From Bacteroidota bacterium (GTDB lineage: Bacteria > Bacteroidota > Ignavibacteria > Ignavibacteriales > Ignavibacteriaceae): a stretch of 7,054 bases of DNA. Numbering within the stretch: the stretch's first letter is position 1; every line of letters begins with the position of its first letter. Where the stretch lies: NCBI GenBank assembly GCA_021796135.1, contig JAJYOQ010000214.1, forward strand, positions 1 through 7,054, read 5' to 3'. The position numbers were made by a program, and so were the translations under genes. Shown here one piece after another: positions 1 to 5,336 of the stretch. Below the pieces are notes generated by a model. It was not told the DNA's origin. It saw nothing but the letters and a program-made list of their open reading frames with translations, and did no database searches.

Positions 1-191
1 GAAACATAATAGAAATCAAAGCAAGGAAAATTCAGTTTTTAAATAAGCACTCCAAATTGAATGGATCTGATGTTGGTTCTGAAAATTATAGTTATGAGGA
101 TGAAATACTTTCTGAAGAAGAAAATTTCGATTTTACGGAAGATTCATTCGATAAATTTTTATCAAATGAAGAATCAGATTTAATAAAGTAA
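1..191 (+). CDS. ssb: Single-stranded DNA-binding protein, C-terminal part (5' end outside window)
   Basis: The reading frame is open from the window edge (first whole codon at base 3) to TAA at 189-191, giving about 62 residues. The first visible residues, NIIEIKARKIQFLNK, resemble the last beta-strand of the SSB OB fold (the family's EIxAxxIxFL ending). They are followed by a low-complexity acidic tail rich in Glu, Asp and Ser, as expected for SSB. The position directly upstream of rpsR and rplI fits the common rpsF-ssb-rpsR-rplI operon. SSB coats single-stranded DNA in replication, recombination and repair, and recruits partners through its extreme C-terminus. That tip is odd here: the protein ends ESDLIK rather than the usual acidic-Pro-Phe (DDDIPF type). 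The rpsR start follows 12 bases after the stop. The identity rests on a short fragment plus gene order; another OB-fold protein is unlikely. Confidence 0.82.
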   Translation, partial: NIIEIKARKIQFLNKHSKLNGSDVGSENYSYEDEILSEEENFDFTEDSFDKFLSNEESDLIK

Positions 192-203
192 TTAGGTGTA
201 GAA

Positions 204-434
204 ATGAAAAAAGAAATTAAAACAAAAAAAGTTTGTAGGTTTACTCAGAACAAAGTAAAGTATATTGACTACAAAGATGTCAAATTGCTGCAGAGATATG
301 TTACTGAACAAGGTAAGGTTATTCCGAAAAGAATTACCGGCACCAGTTCTAAATATCAAAGAGAATTGTCGGTAGCTATTAAACGCGCCCGCCATATGGC
401 ATTACTTCCTTATGTCTCTGATACGGTAAGATAG
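204..434 (+). CDS. rpsR: 30S ribosomal protein S18
   Basis: This 76-residue protein has the usual S18 length and hallmarks: [19 protein letters not shown] at 20-38, the [14 protein letters not shown] segment at 42-55 and the RNA-binding [12 protein letters not shown] at 59-70. S18 binds 16S rRNA beside S6 on the platform of the small subunit. AGGTG at 194-198 lies five bases before the ATG and supports this start. The gene sits between ssb and rplI (19-base gap downstream) and is surely cotranscribed with them. Compared with zinc-binding S18 forms (CxxC plus a distal Cys-His), only Cys11 remains: the second Cys is Thr14 and the distal pair reads Ser-Ser-Lys-Tyr. The protein is therefore predicted not to bind zinc. 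The N-terminus is short and lysine-rich. Confidence 0.97.
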   Translation: MKKEIKTKKVCRFTQNKVKYIDYKDVKLLQRYVTEQGKVIPKRITGTSSKYQRELSVAIKRARHMALLPYVSDTVR

Positions 435-453
435 TAAATTAAAGGAGTTTAAA

Positions 454-897
454 ATGAAAGTTATATTAAGACAAAATTACGAAAGTCTCGGTGAAGTCGG
501 CGATGTAGTAACCGTTAAAGACGGATTTGCCAGAAATTTTCTAATACCGCGAAAAATTGTTTATGCAGCAGTTAAAGGAAACATTCTTGCTTTAGAAGAA
601 GAGAAAAAGAATATTTTCAAGAAGAAAGAACAGGAAATGCATGCTGCTGAAAAGCTTGCCGTAGAATTGGAAAAAATTTCTGTTACAATTCCTGTCCAAG
701 TAGGCGAAGAAGATAAGATTTTTGGATCTGTCACTACACAAATGATTGCAGATGTGCTCAAAGAAAAAGGTCATGAGATTGATAAAAGGAAAATTGAAAT
801 TGATGAGGCAATAAAATCTTTAGGAATTTATAGCGTTTCAATTAAACTTCATCCTAATGTCTCTGCAAAAGTTAAAGTCTGGGTTGTAAGAGAGTAG
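454..897 (+). CDS. rplI: 50S ribosomal protein L9
   Basis: This 147-residue protein matches the full L9 length. The N-terminal domain (about 1-50) carries the L9 signature, with LGEVGDVVTVKDGFARNFLIP-like residues spread over 12-32. A charged connecting helix (about 45-77, rich in Glu and Lys) leads to the C-terminal domain, which contains KIFGSVTTQMIADVLKEKG at 88-106. L9 binds 23S rRNA near the L1 stalk, and its long helix reaches out from the subunit, affecting translational fidelity. AAAGGAG at 441-447, six bases before the ATG, is a strong Shine-Dalgarno. The gene ends with two stop codons in a row (TAG TAG, 895-900), and a terminator hairpin follows at once. It is the last gene of the ssb-rpsR-rplI unit. 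Confidence 0.98.
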   Translation: MKVILRQNYESLGEVGDVVTVKDGFARNFLIPRKIVYAAVKGNILALEEEKKNIFKKKEQEMHAAEKLAVELEKISVTIPVQVGEEDKIFGSVTTQMIADVLKEKGHEIDKRKIEIDEAIKSLGIYSVSIKLHPNVSAKVKVWVVRE

Positions 898-916
898 TAG
901 TTGTCAAATTGATAAA

Positions 917-945
917 AAAAAAGGAAAGCCTAGCTTTCCTTTTTT
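917..945. terminator. Bidirectional intrinsic terminator between rplI and rpmB
   Basis: A perfect 13-bp stem has arms 917-929 and 933-945 around a three-base loop (CTA). The GGAAAGC/GCTTTCC core is flanked by an A run on the left and a T run on the right, so each strand reads as a stem followed by U residues. It lies 20 bases past the rplI stop and 24 bases past the rpmB stop on the other strand, so it can end both convergent transcripts. Confidence 0.9.
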
Positions 946-968
946 AGTTTTAAAGAATTCGAAAAATC

Positions 969-1208
969 TTATCTGGCACTTATCTGATTTGATTTAATCA
1001 TCTTTGCAATTTCAACAGTGCCATTTTTACTAATAGTCTTTATTGCTTCGGTAGATAACTTTAGAGTAACAAACCGATTTAATTCCTGTACCCAAATTCT
1101 TTTCTTTTGCAAATTAGGCAAAAATCTTCTTTTTGTGCGGTTGTGGGCATGAGATACATTATTGCCGGTCATAGGACCCTTGCCGGTTAATTGACATCTT
1201 CTGGACAT
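969..1208 (-). CDS. rpmB: 50S ribosomal protein L28
   Basis: This 79-residue protein has the L28 pattern. The N-terminal [20 protein letters not shown] is followed by [19 protein letters not shown] (21-39), and the C-terminal half has the family's [15 protein letters not shown] segment. L28 is a late-assembling large-subunit protein that contacts 23S rRNA. AAGGAGCG (1220-1213 on this strand) lies four bases from the ATG and fixes the start. Only one Cys (Cys5) is present; zinc-binding L28 forms have CxxC near the N-terminus and here the second position is Thr (CQLTGKGP), so this is a cysteine-poor form. The gene stands alone, convergent with rplI and divergent from the YciO-like gene; the often-linked rpmG is not next to it in this window. 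Confidence 0.97.
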   Translation of the reverse strand: MSRRCQLTGKGPMTGNNVSHAHNRTKRRFLPNLQKKRIWVQELNRFVTLKLSTEAIKTISKNGTVEIAKMIKSNQISAR

Positions 1209-1224
1209 TTATCGCTCCTTAAAC

Positions 1225-1260
1225 TTTCTCAATTATAAATTTTTGAATATCAAATATAAT
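1225..1260 (-). promoter_or_regulatory. Possible rpmB promoter
   Basis: On the - strand a perfect TATAAT lies at 1237-1232, which would start transcription a few bases before the rpmB Shine-Dalgarno; the matching -35 position (ATTATA) is poor. Slightly upstream, TATATTTG at 1258-1251 matches the TAnnTTTG -7 element known from Bacteroidota sigma factors, but no clear -33 TTG accompanies it. The region is very AT-rich, so chance matches are likely; rpmB must nevertheless be transcribed from somewhere in 1209-1426. Confidence 0.35.
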
Positions 1261-1300
1261 AAAATATTTTGGAAAAAATAGAGTTTCCTAAAAATATTTT
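1261..1300. repeat. Inverted repeat built from two AAAATATTTT palindromes
   Basis: AAAATATTTT occurs at 1261-1270 and again at 1291-1300, exactly 30 bases apart. Between them GGAAA (1271-1275) pairs with TTTCC (1284-1288) around an eight-base loop. The whole could fold as a 15-bp stem with a two-base bulge (TA, 1289-1290), or act as two half-sites on the same face of the helix. It lies between the divergent rpmB and YciO-like genes. No function can be assigned; high AT content makes part of it expected. Confidence 0.6.
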
Positions 1301-1312
1301 CCGGTTTATACG

Positions 1313-1352
1313 AATAGTCTTGACTATTACTATGTGATTTTTAACTTATAAA
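1313..1352 (+). promoter_or_regulatory. Operator-like dyad over a candidate promoter of the YciO-like gene
   Basis: AATAGTC (1313-1319) and GACTATT (1322-1328) form a perfect 7-bp inverted repeat with a two-base centre. The dyad contains TTGACT (1320-1325), a good -35 match. The best -10-like sequence downstream is TATAAA at 1347-1352, but its 21-base spacing is longer than usual, so the promoter call is weak. A 16-base dyad overlapping a -35 box is the typical layout of a repressor site. The transcript leader to the ATG at 1427 would be roughly 70 bases. Confidence 0.35.
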
Positions 1353-1413
1353 TGTGAAATCCATTTAATTTTAGCATTTCTAAGGTTAAAAATACATATT
1401 CTTTGAAAATTCG

Positions 1414-1420
1414 AAAGGAG
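1414..1420 (+). promoter_or_regulatory. Shine-Dalgarno that decides the start of the YciO-like gene
   Basis: AAAGGAG lies six bases before the ATG at 1427. An in-frame TTG at 1403 lies upstream of this site and would place the Shine-Dalgarno inside the coding region, so the ATG at 1427 is the preferred start. Confidence 0.85.
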
Positions 1421-1426
1421 CTATAT

Positions 1427-2038
1427 ATGGAATTTTTTGAACTTCACCCTGAAAACCCTCAGATTCGTTATTTAAATAAAGCAGTAGAAGTTTTGAAAAA
1501 AGGCGGCATAATCATATATCCTACCGACACCATCTACGGAATGGGATGTGATATTTTCAATAGGGAAGCATTAGAAAGGATGTTTAATATTAAAAATGAC
1601 GGGAAAAATAAATTATTTAGTTTTATTTGTTCTGATCTTAAAGATATTTCCAATTATGCAAAAGTTTCAGATTCCGCTTATAAAATAATCCACCGTCATT
1701 TTCCCGGACCTTATACTTTTATATTACCAGCGGCAAAACAGGTTCCGAAAAAACTATGGAGTAAAAGAAAAACCGTAGGCATTCGAATTCCTGATAATAA
1801 TTTGACTTTAAATCTTGTAAAAATGTTAGGAAATCCAATAATTAGTACAAGTGTAACAAATCGAAAAGGAGAAATATTATATGATCCTATTGAAATTAAA
1901 AATATATTCAACCTTCAAGTCGATTTAATGCTTTCTTCCGGTGTCTTAGCCGGAAATCCTTCAAGCGTAATTGACCTAAGTGTCGAGCAACCCGAAGTAA
2001 TTCGTGAAGGAGCCGGAGATACAAGTTTTATTGTTTAG
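1427..2038 (+). CDS. YciO-type member of the Sua5/YciO/YrdC family
   Basis: From the ATG at 1427 this is a 203-residue single-domain protein. Family marks are YPTDTIYGMGCD (31-42), PGPYTFIL (93-100), TVGIRIP (116-122), ISTSVT (139-144), SSVIDL (179-184) and VIREGAGD (191-198). Canonical YrdC/Sua5 proteins make threonylcarbamoyl-AMP from Thr, bicarbonate and ATP for the t6A modification of ANN-reading tRNAs. In them a KxR motif follows the first block; here the region reads IKNDGKNK (55-62), with Lys56 but no Arg at the expected place. Together with the TFIL, RKTVGIR and LSTS-like blocks this places it nearer the YciO branch, whose activity is less settled. It has no C-terminal Sua5 domain. 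The protein is probably cytosolic. It is a single gene with its own leader, and it converges on the SDR gene with a nine-base gap. The family is certain; the exact reaction is not. Confidence 0.9.
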   Translation: MEFFELHPENPQIRYLNKAVEVLKKGGIIIYPTDTIYGMGCDIFNREALERMFNIKNDGKNKLFSFICSDLKDISNYAKVSDSAYKIIHRHFPGPYTFILPAAKQVPKKLWSKRKTVGIRIPDNNLTLNLVKMLGNPIISTSVTNRKGEILYDPIEIKNIFNLQVDLMLSSGVLAGNPSSVIDLSVEQPEVIREGAGDTSFIV

Positions 2039-2047
2039 ACTATATTT

Positions 2048-2818
2048 TTATTTCCTATAAATTTGTGTCGACGATGCCTGCGCAGAAGGAGTAATAATGA
2101 TTTCGTTTATGTTGACATGCGCAGGCTGAGTTGCACAAAACAATACTGCGTTAGCTACATCTGATGCATGCAATGGATTAATTCCCTTATAAACGTTTTT
2201 TGCCTTTTCATTATCGCCTGAGAACCGCACTAAGCTGAATTCAGTTTCAACCATACCCGGATCAACCGTACTTACCTTAATATTCTTATCTAGGACATCA
2301 ATCCTTATAGACTGAGTAAGTGCGTTAACAGCGAATTTGGTAGCACAATATACATTTCCGCTTGGATATACTTCATGACCGGCTGTTGATCCGATATTTA
2401 TTACATGACCATTTCCATTAGAAATCATCAGAGGAAGAATTTGTCTTGTAACATAAAGGAGACCTTTAATGTTCGTGTCAATCATTTCTTCCCAATGAGA
2501 AATTTCTCCTTCATAGACTTTGCTAAAACCGCGAGCTAGACCTGCATTATTAATAAGGTAATTTATTTTTTTCCATTCTTCGGGTAATGATTTAAAAACT
2601 TTTTTTACATTTTGGTAACTTCTGACATCAAGGAGAACTGCTTTAGTTCTGATCCCATATTTCTTCTCCAATTCTTTTGCGATAGTAAATATTCTTTCTT
2701 TGCGTCTGGCAACTAAAATTAAATTACATCCTTTTTTAGCAAATGATTCTGCGCATGCTTTTCCGATTCCCGAAGTTGCGCCTGTAATTAAGGCTATTTT
2801 TTTTGATAAAGCGCCCAT
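2048..2818 (-). CDS. ydfG: Short-chain dehydrogenase/reductase, YdfG-like (NADP-dependent 3-hydroxy acid dehydrogenase type)
   Basis: The protein has 256 residues, the usual length for a classical SDR. The Rossmann fold shows TGATSGIG (12-19), an Arg-Arg pair at 38-39 that favours NADP(H), LDV (63-65) and NNAG (90-93). The catalytic tetrad is complete: Asn116, Ser144, Tyr157 and Lys161 (YxxxK as YCATK). The C-terminal part, with PGMVETEF (187-194), VRFSGD (197-202) and PAHVNINEI (232-240), resembles E. coli YdfG, which oxidises L-allo-threonine and other 3-hydroxy acids and reduces malonic semialdehyde. The symbol denotes this similarity, not proven orthology. AAAGGA at 2831-2826 lies seven bases before the ATG. 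It is the last gene of the protease-pyk-amrS unit, 43 bases after the radical SAM gene. The true substrate cannot be read from sequence. Confidence 0.92.
   Translation of the reverse strand: MGALSKKIALITGATSGIGKACAESFAKKGCNLILVARRKERIFTIAKELEKKYGIRTKAVLLDVRSYQNVKKVFKSLPEEWKKINYLINNAGLARGFSKVYEGEISHWEEMIDTNIKGLLYVTRQILPLMISNGNGHVINIGSTAGHEVYPSGNVYCATKFAVNALTQSIRIDVLDKNIKVSTVDPGMVETEFSLVRFSGDNEKAKNVYKGINPLHASDVANAVLFCATQPAHVNINEIIITPSAQASSTQIYRK
2076..2126. repeat. GC-rich inverted repeat near the 3' end of the SDR gene
   Basis: GCCTGCGCA (2076-2084) and TGCGCAGGC (2118-2126) are perfect 9-bp inverted copies around a 33-base loop, inside the last 30 codons of the SDR gene. In such AT-rich DNA a GC-rich 9-bp arm stands out. 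On the + strand it lies about 40 bases past the YciO-like stop, where no ordinary terminator is visible, so it could shape the 3' end of that transcript. There is no following T run on either strand. Confidence 0.5.
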
Positions 2819-2861
2819 AAAATTTTCCTTTGTGTTTTTATTAATGAAGTTTTAATTAATT

Positions 2862-3887
2862 TTATTGAAAAATCCCGTCTAAGGTTTCACCGCATTTAAA
2901 GCATTTCCCCATAATAGTCTTATTTGAAATGACAGAATGCCAATCCCGCGAAATTAGCGAAGTATTGCACTTTTTACAGTATGTTGTTTGACCTGCCAAA
3001 TTGCTGATATTGCCGACATAGCAGTATTTAATACCTGCTTTAACGGCTATTTCTCTGGCTGAAATTAAAGTTTGCGCAGGTGTCGGGTTTTTATCAATCA
3101 TTCGGAAATCCGGATGGAATGCAGTAAAATGTACCGGCACAGTATCGCCTAAATTTTCCAAGATCCAATTACATTCACTTTTAATTTCATCAAAAGAATC
3201 GTTCTCACCGGGAATAAGCAAAGTAGTAATTTCAGTCCAAACATCAGTTTCTTTTATTAACCAAATTAATGTATCAAGCACACTATTTAAATGAGAATAT
3301 GTCAGAGTATGGTAGAATCTTTCAGTAAATCCTTTTAAGTCAACGTTAGCGGCATCAATATTTTTATAAATTTCTTTACGAGCTACTTTATCGATATATC
3401 CGGCAGTCACCATGACATTTTTAATATTTTCACCGTGTGCAATTTCGGATATATCAATAACATATTCACCGAAAATAGTAGGGTCATTATAGGTAAAAGC
3501 AATAGAAGGAGTTTTATATTGTTTAGCTAATGCAACAACTTTTTCAGGAGAAGCAGAAATTGAATTTAACTCATCCAGTTTAGCTTTGCTAATAGACCAG
3601 TTCTGACAAAATTTACATCCAAGGTTACATCCGGCAGTGCCGAAACTTAAAATTGATGATCCAGGAAGGAAATGATTAAGCGGCTTTTTTTCTATCGGAT
3701 CGATAGCAAAACCGCTAGGTTTTCCATATCCGGTAGAATACAATATGCCGTTAAAGTTTTGTCTGATGTAACAAAACCCTGCCTGACCTTCTCCGATTCG
3801 GCAATATCGCGGGCATAATGTGCAAAGTATTTTTTCATTATCAGTATGTTCCCACCATTTGGCAATTTTTAAATTAGTTTTATCCAT
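2862..3887 (-). CDS. amrS: AmmeMemoRadiSam-type radical SAM enzyme (AmrS-like)
   Basis: This 341-residue protein belongs to the group related to pyruvate formate-lyase activases. The radical SAM cluster motif CxxxCxxC is GCNLGCKFCQNW (Cys87, Cys91, Cys94). An N-terminal Cys set (Cys22, 25, 29, 39, within CTLCPRYCRIGEGQAGFC) and a C-terminal CxxC pair (Cys304/307 and 329/332, a zinc-ribbon look) flank the core. IAFTYNDPTIF (129-139), VMVTAGYI (158-165), NVDLKGF (181-187), HFTAFHPDFRM (253-263) and CYVGN (289-293) are characteristic of the AmmeMemoRadiSam set, where the enzyme accompanies AMMECR1- and Memo-domain proteins in a pathway of unknown product. Neither partner is encoded in this window. 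The gene starts 10 bases after the pyk stop without a Shine-Dalgarno, and an in-frame TAA two codons upstream rules out an earlier start. Older annotations would call it a pyruvate-formate-lyase-activating enzyme homologue. Confidence 0.9.
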   Translation of the reverse strand: MDKTNLKIAKWWEHTDNEKILCTLCPRYCRIGEGQAGFCYIRQNFNGILYSTGYGKPSGFAIDPIEKKPLNHFLPGSSILSFGTAGCNLGCKFCQNWSISKAKLDELNSISASPEKVVALAKQYKTPSIAFTYNDPTIFGEYVIDISEIAHGENIKNVMVTAGYIDKVARKEIYKNIDAANVDLKGFTERFYHTLTYSHLNSVLDTLIWLIKETDVWTEITTLLIPGENDSFDEIKSECNWILENLGDTVPVHFTAFHPDFRMIDKNPTPAQTLISAREIAVKAGIKYCYVGNISNLAGQTTYCKKCNTSLISRDWHSVISNKTIMGKCFKCGETLDGIFQ

Positions 3888-3897
3888 CGGACATTAA

Positions 3898-5334
3898 TTA
3901 AATAACTTCAAATCTTAACCAATTTACCCGGCTTTTTTCAGAATAAGGTGCGCCTGCGGTAAAGATAACTATATCATCTTGTTTAACTAAACCAGCATCA
4001 AGAATTAACTTTTTAGCTTCTTCAATTACAACATTCTCCTTATGAATTTGATCCATAAAAATTGAAGTAACACCCCAACGAAGGCATAAATTATTCATTG
4101 TTTCAAAGCTATTTGAAATGGCTATTATTTTTGCTTTTGGTCTAAACTTAGCAAAATTTCTTGCAGTTCTTCCTTTATAAGTAAAAACAACAATAGCAGA
4201 TGCATTTACCTGCTCGCTCATTTTAGTCATTGCTCTTCCGACTGAGTCAAAAAGATTATCAGCGAAATCAGAGGGTATTTCCAAATCATTATCATTTGGC
4301 TGCAGCAAATATTGCTCAGCATTAATTGCAATATCATTCATAATTTTAACTGATTGAAGGGGATACTTACCGACCGAAGTCTCTCCGCTCAACATTACAG
4401 CATCTGTTCCGTCTAGAACGGCATTAGCGACATCAGAAGCCTCAGCTCTGGTCGGGATTGGGTTATGAATCATAGAATCAAGCATTTGGGTAGCAGTTAT
4501 GACAAGTTTGCCAACTGAGTTGCACTTTTTAATAATTCTCTTTTGAATCATAGGCACTTCTTGAGCCGGTAATTCAACTCCCAAATCTCCTCGAGCAATC
4601 ATGATACCGTCAGACACATTTAAAATTTCATCAAAATTTTCAACTGCTTCAGGTTTTTCAATTTTGGCAATTATAGGTAAAAATGAGTTTCTGTCTTTAA
4701 GCCAATCTTTCAAATGTAAAATATCTTTTGCACTTCTGACAAATGAAAGAGCTATATAATCAATTCTATGTTTTAAGGCGAACTCCAAATCGTCAAAATC
4801 CTTTTGAGTAACAGAAGGAGTAGATAAATGCATCCCCGGCAGATTCATTCCCTTTTTTGGTTTTAAGATTCCTCCGGTCTCAATATTGCAGACAACAGCA
4901 TTTTCATTTTTTGATATAATTCTTAAGCGAATTAGTCCGTCATCTATTAAAATCTGGTCACCTATTTTAGCGTCATTCACTAGCTCTTTATATGAAGTAG
5001 AAATCTTTTTGGATGTTCCTAAAATATTTTCGATTGTAATTTCTATTTCGCCGCCAGTCAGGATTTCGATTTCAGGCAAAGATAACTCGCCTATTCTCAT
5101 TTTAGGTCCCTGCAAATCCATTAATATTGAAAGGGGAGTTTTTTCATCCACGCAGGCTTTATCGATTTCCTGAAATATTTTTTCAAATTCATCATAGTTT
5201 GAATGTGAAAAGTTTAATCTTACACCGTCCATACCGGCGAGGATTAACTCATCAATCATTTTAGCTGTGCTCGTAGCAGGACCTAACGTGCATAAAATCT
5301 TTGTTTTGGATATATTTTTTGTTGAAAAGTCCAT
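3898..5334 (-). CDS. pyk: Pyruvate kinase
   Basis: This 478-residue enzyme has full bacterial length. It converts phosphoenolpyruvate and ADP to pyruvate and ATP in the cytosol, the last step of glycolysis. Visible active-site features are TKILCTLGPA (11-20), RLNFSH with Arg39, Asn41 and Ser43, MDLQGPKMR (72-80), IAKIEKPEA with Lys224 and Glu226, ARGDLGVELP (247-256) with Asp250, and TATQMLDSM with Thr282. The B domain lies at about 78-180. The C-terminal regulatory domain (about 345-478) includes VFTYKGRTARNFAKFRP, so effector binding is possible but not readable. The ATG overlaps the stop of the upstream protease gene (TAATG), without a Shine-Dalgarno, suggesting translational coupling. The radical SAM gene follows after 10 bases. 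All catalytic residues appear intact. Confidence 0.98.
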   Translation of the reverse strand: MDFSTKNISKTKILCTLGPATSTAKMIDELILAGMDGVRLNFSHSNYDEFEKIFQEIDKACVDEKTPLSILMDLQGPKMRIGELSLPEIEILTGGEIEITIENILGTSKKISTSYKELVNDAKIGDQILIDDGLIRLRIISKNENAVVCNIETGGILKPKKGMNLPGMHLSTPSVTQKDFDDLEFALKHRIDYIALSFVRSAKDILHLKDWLKDRNSFLPIIAKIEKPEAVENFDEILNVSDGIMIARGDLGVELPAQEVPMIQKRIIKKCNSVGKLVITATQMLDSMIHNPIPTRAEASDVANAVLDGTDAVMLSGETSVGKYPLQSVKIMNDIAINAEQYLLQPNDNDLEIPSDFADNLFDSVGRAMTKMSEQVNASAIVVFTYKGRTARNFAKFRPKAKIIAISNSFETMNNLCLRWGVTSIFMDQIHKENVVIEEAKKLILDAGLVKQDDIVIFTAGAPYSEKSRVNWLRFEVI

Positions 5335-5336
5335 TA
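5332..5336 (-). other. TAATG stop/start overlap coupling the Lon-like protease to pyk
   Basis: On the - strand the protease stop TAA (5336-5334) shares its last A with the pyk ATG (5334-5332). The bases before it are A-rich and hold no Shine-Dalgarno, so pyk translation probably depends on reinitiation by ribosomes finishing the protease. This also confirms the pyk start. Confidence 0.85.

Larger units (their letters stand above)
1209..1426. other. Divergent intergenic region between rpmB and the YciO-like gene
   Basis: This 218-base non-coding stretch is strongly AT-rich and must hold the promoters for both divergent genes. Apart from the Shine-Dalgarno sites at its two ends it contains the two inverted repeats listed separately (1261-1300 and 1313-1328). 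I see no small ORF with a ribosome binding site, no tRNA and no recognisable riboswitch. Confidence 0.7.

Noticed and set aside
192..395. A 67-codon open frame on the - strand opposite rpsR.
   Set aside because: It is the complement of a highly conserved ribosomal gene, without its own signals or recognisable domain.
1403..1426. An upstream in-frame TTG start for the YciO-like gene, adding eight residues.
   Set aside because: It has no Shine-Dalgarno of its own, and the extension would include the AAAGGAG that serves the ATG at 1427.
2819..2861. ATTAAT repeats in the amrS-SDR gap that could form a weak hairpin.
   Set aside because: The arms are short and pure A/T, as expected from base composition; no T run or GC core supports a terminator.
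2076..3080. The octamer CCTGCGCA (either strand) occurs at 2077-2084, 2118-2125 and 3073-3080, suggestive of an uptake or Chi-like signal.
   Set aside because: All copies lie in coding DNA where Pro-Ala or Ala-Gln codons can produce them, and three copies in one window are too few to claim a genome-wide motif.
3880..3894. A four-codon mini-ORF (ATG TCC GAT GGA TAA, - strand) overlapping the amrS start in another frame.
   Set aside because: No Shine-Dalgarno and a length of four codons; it is most likely chance in the short pyk-amrS gap.
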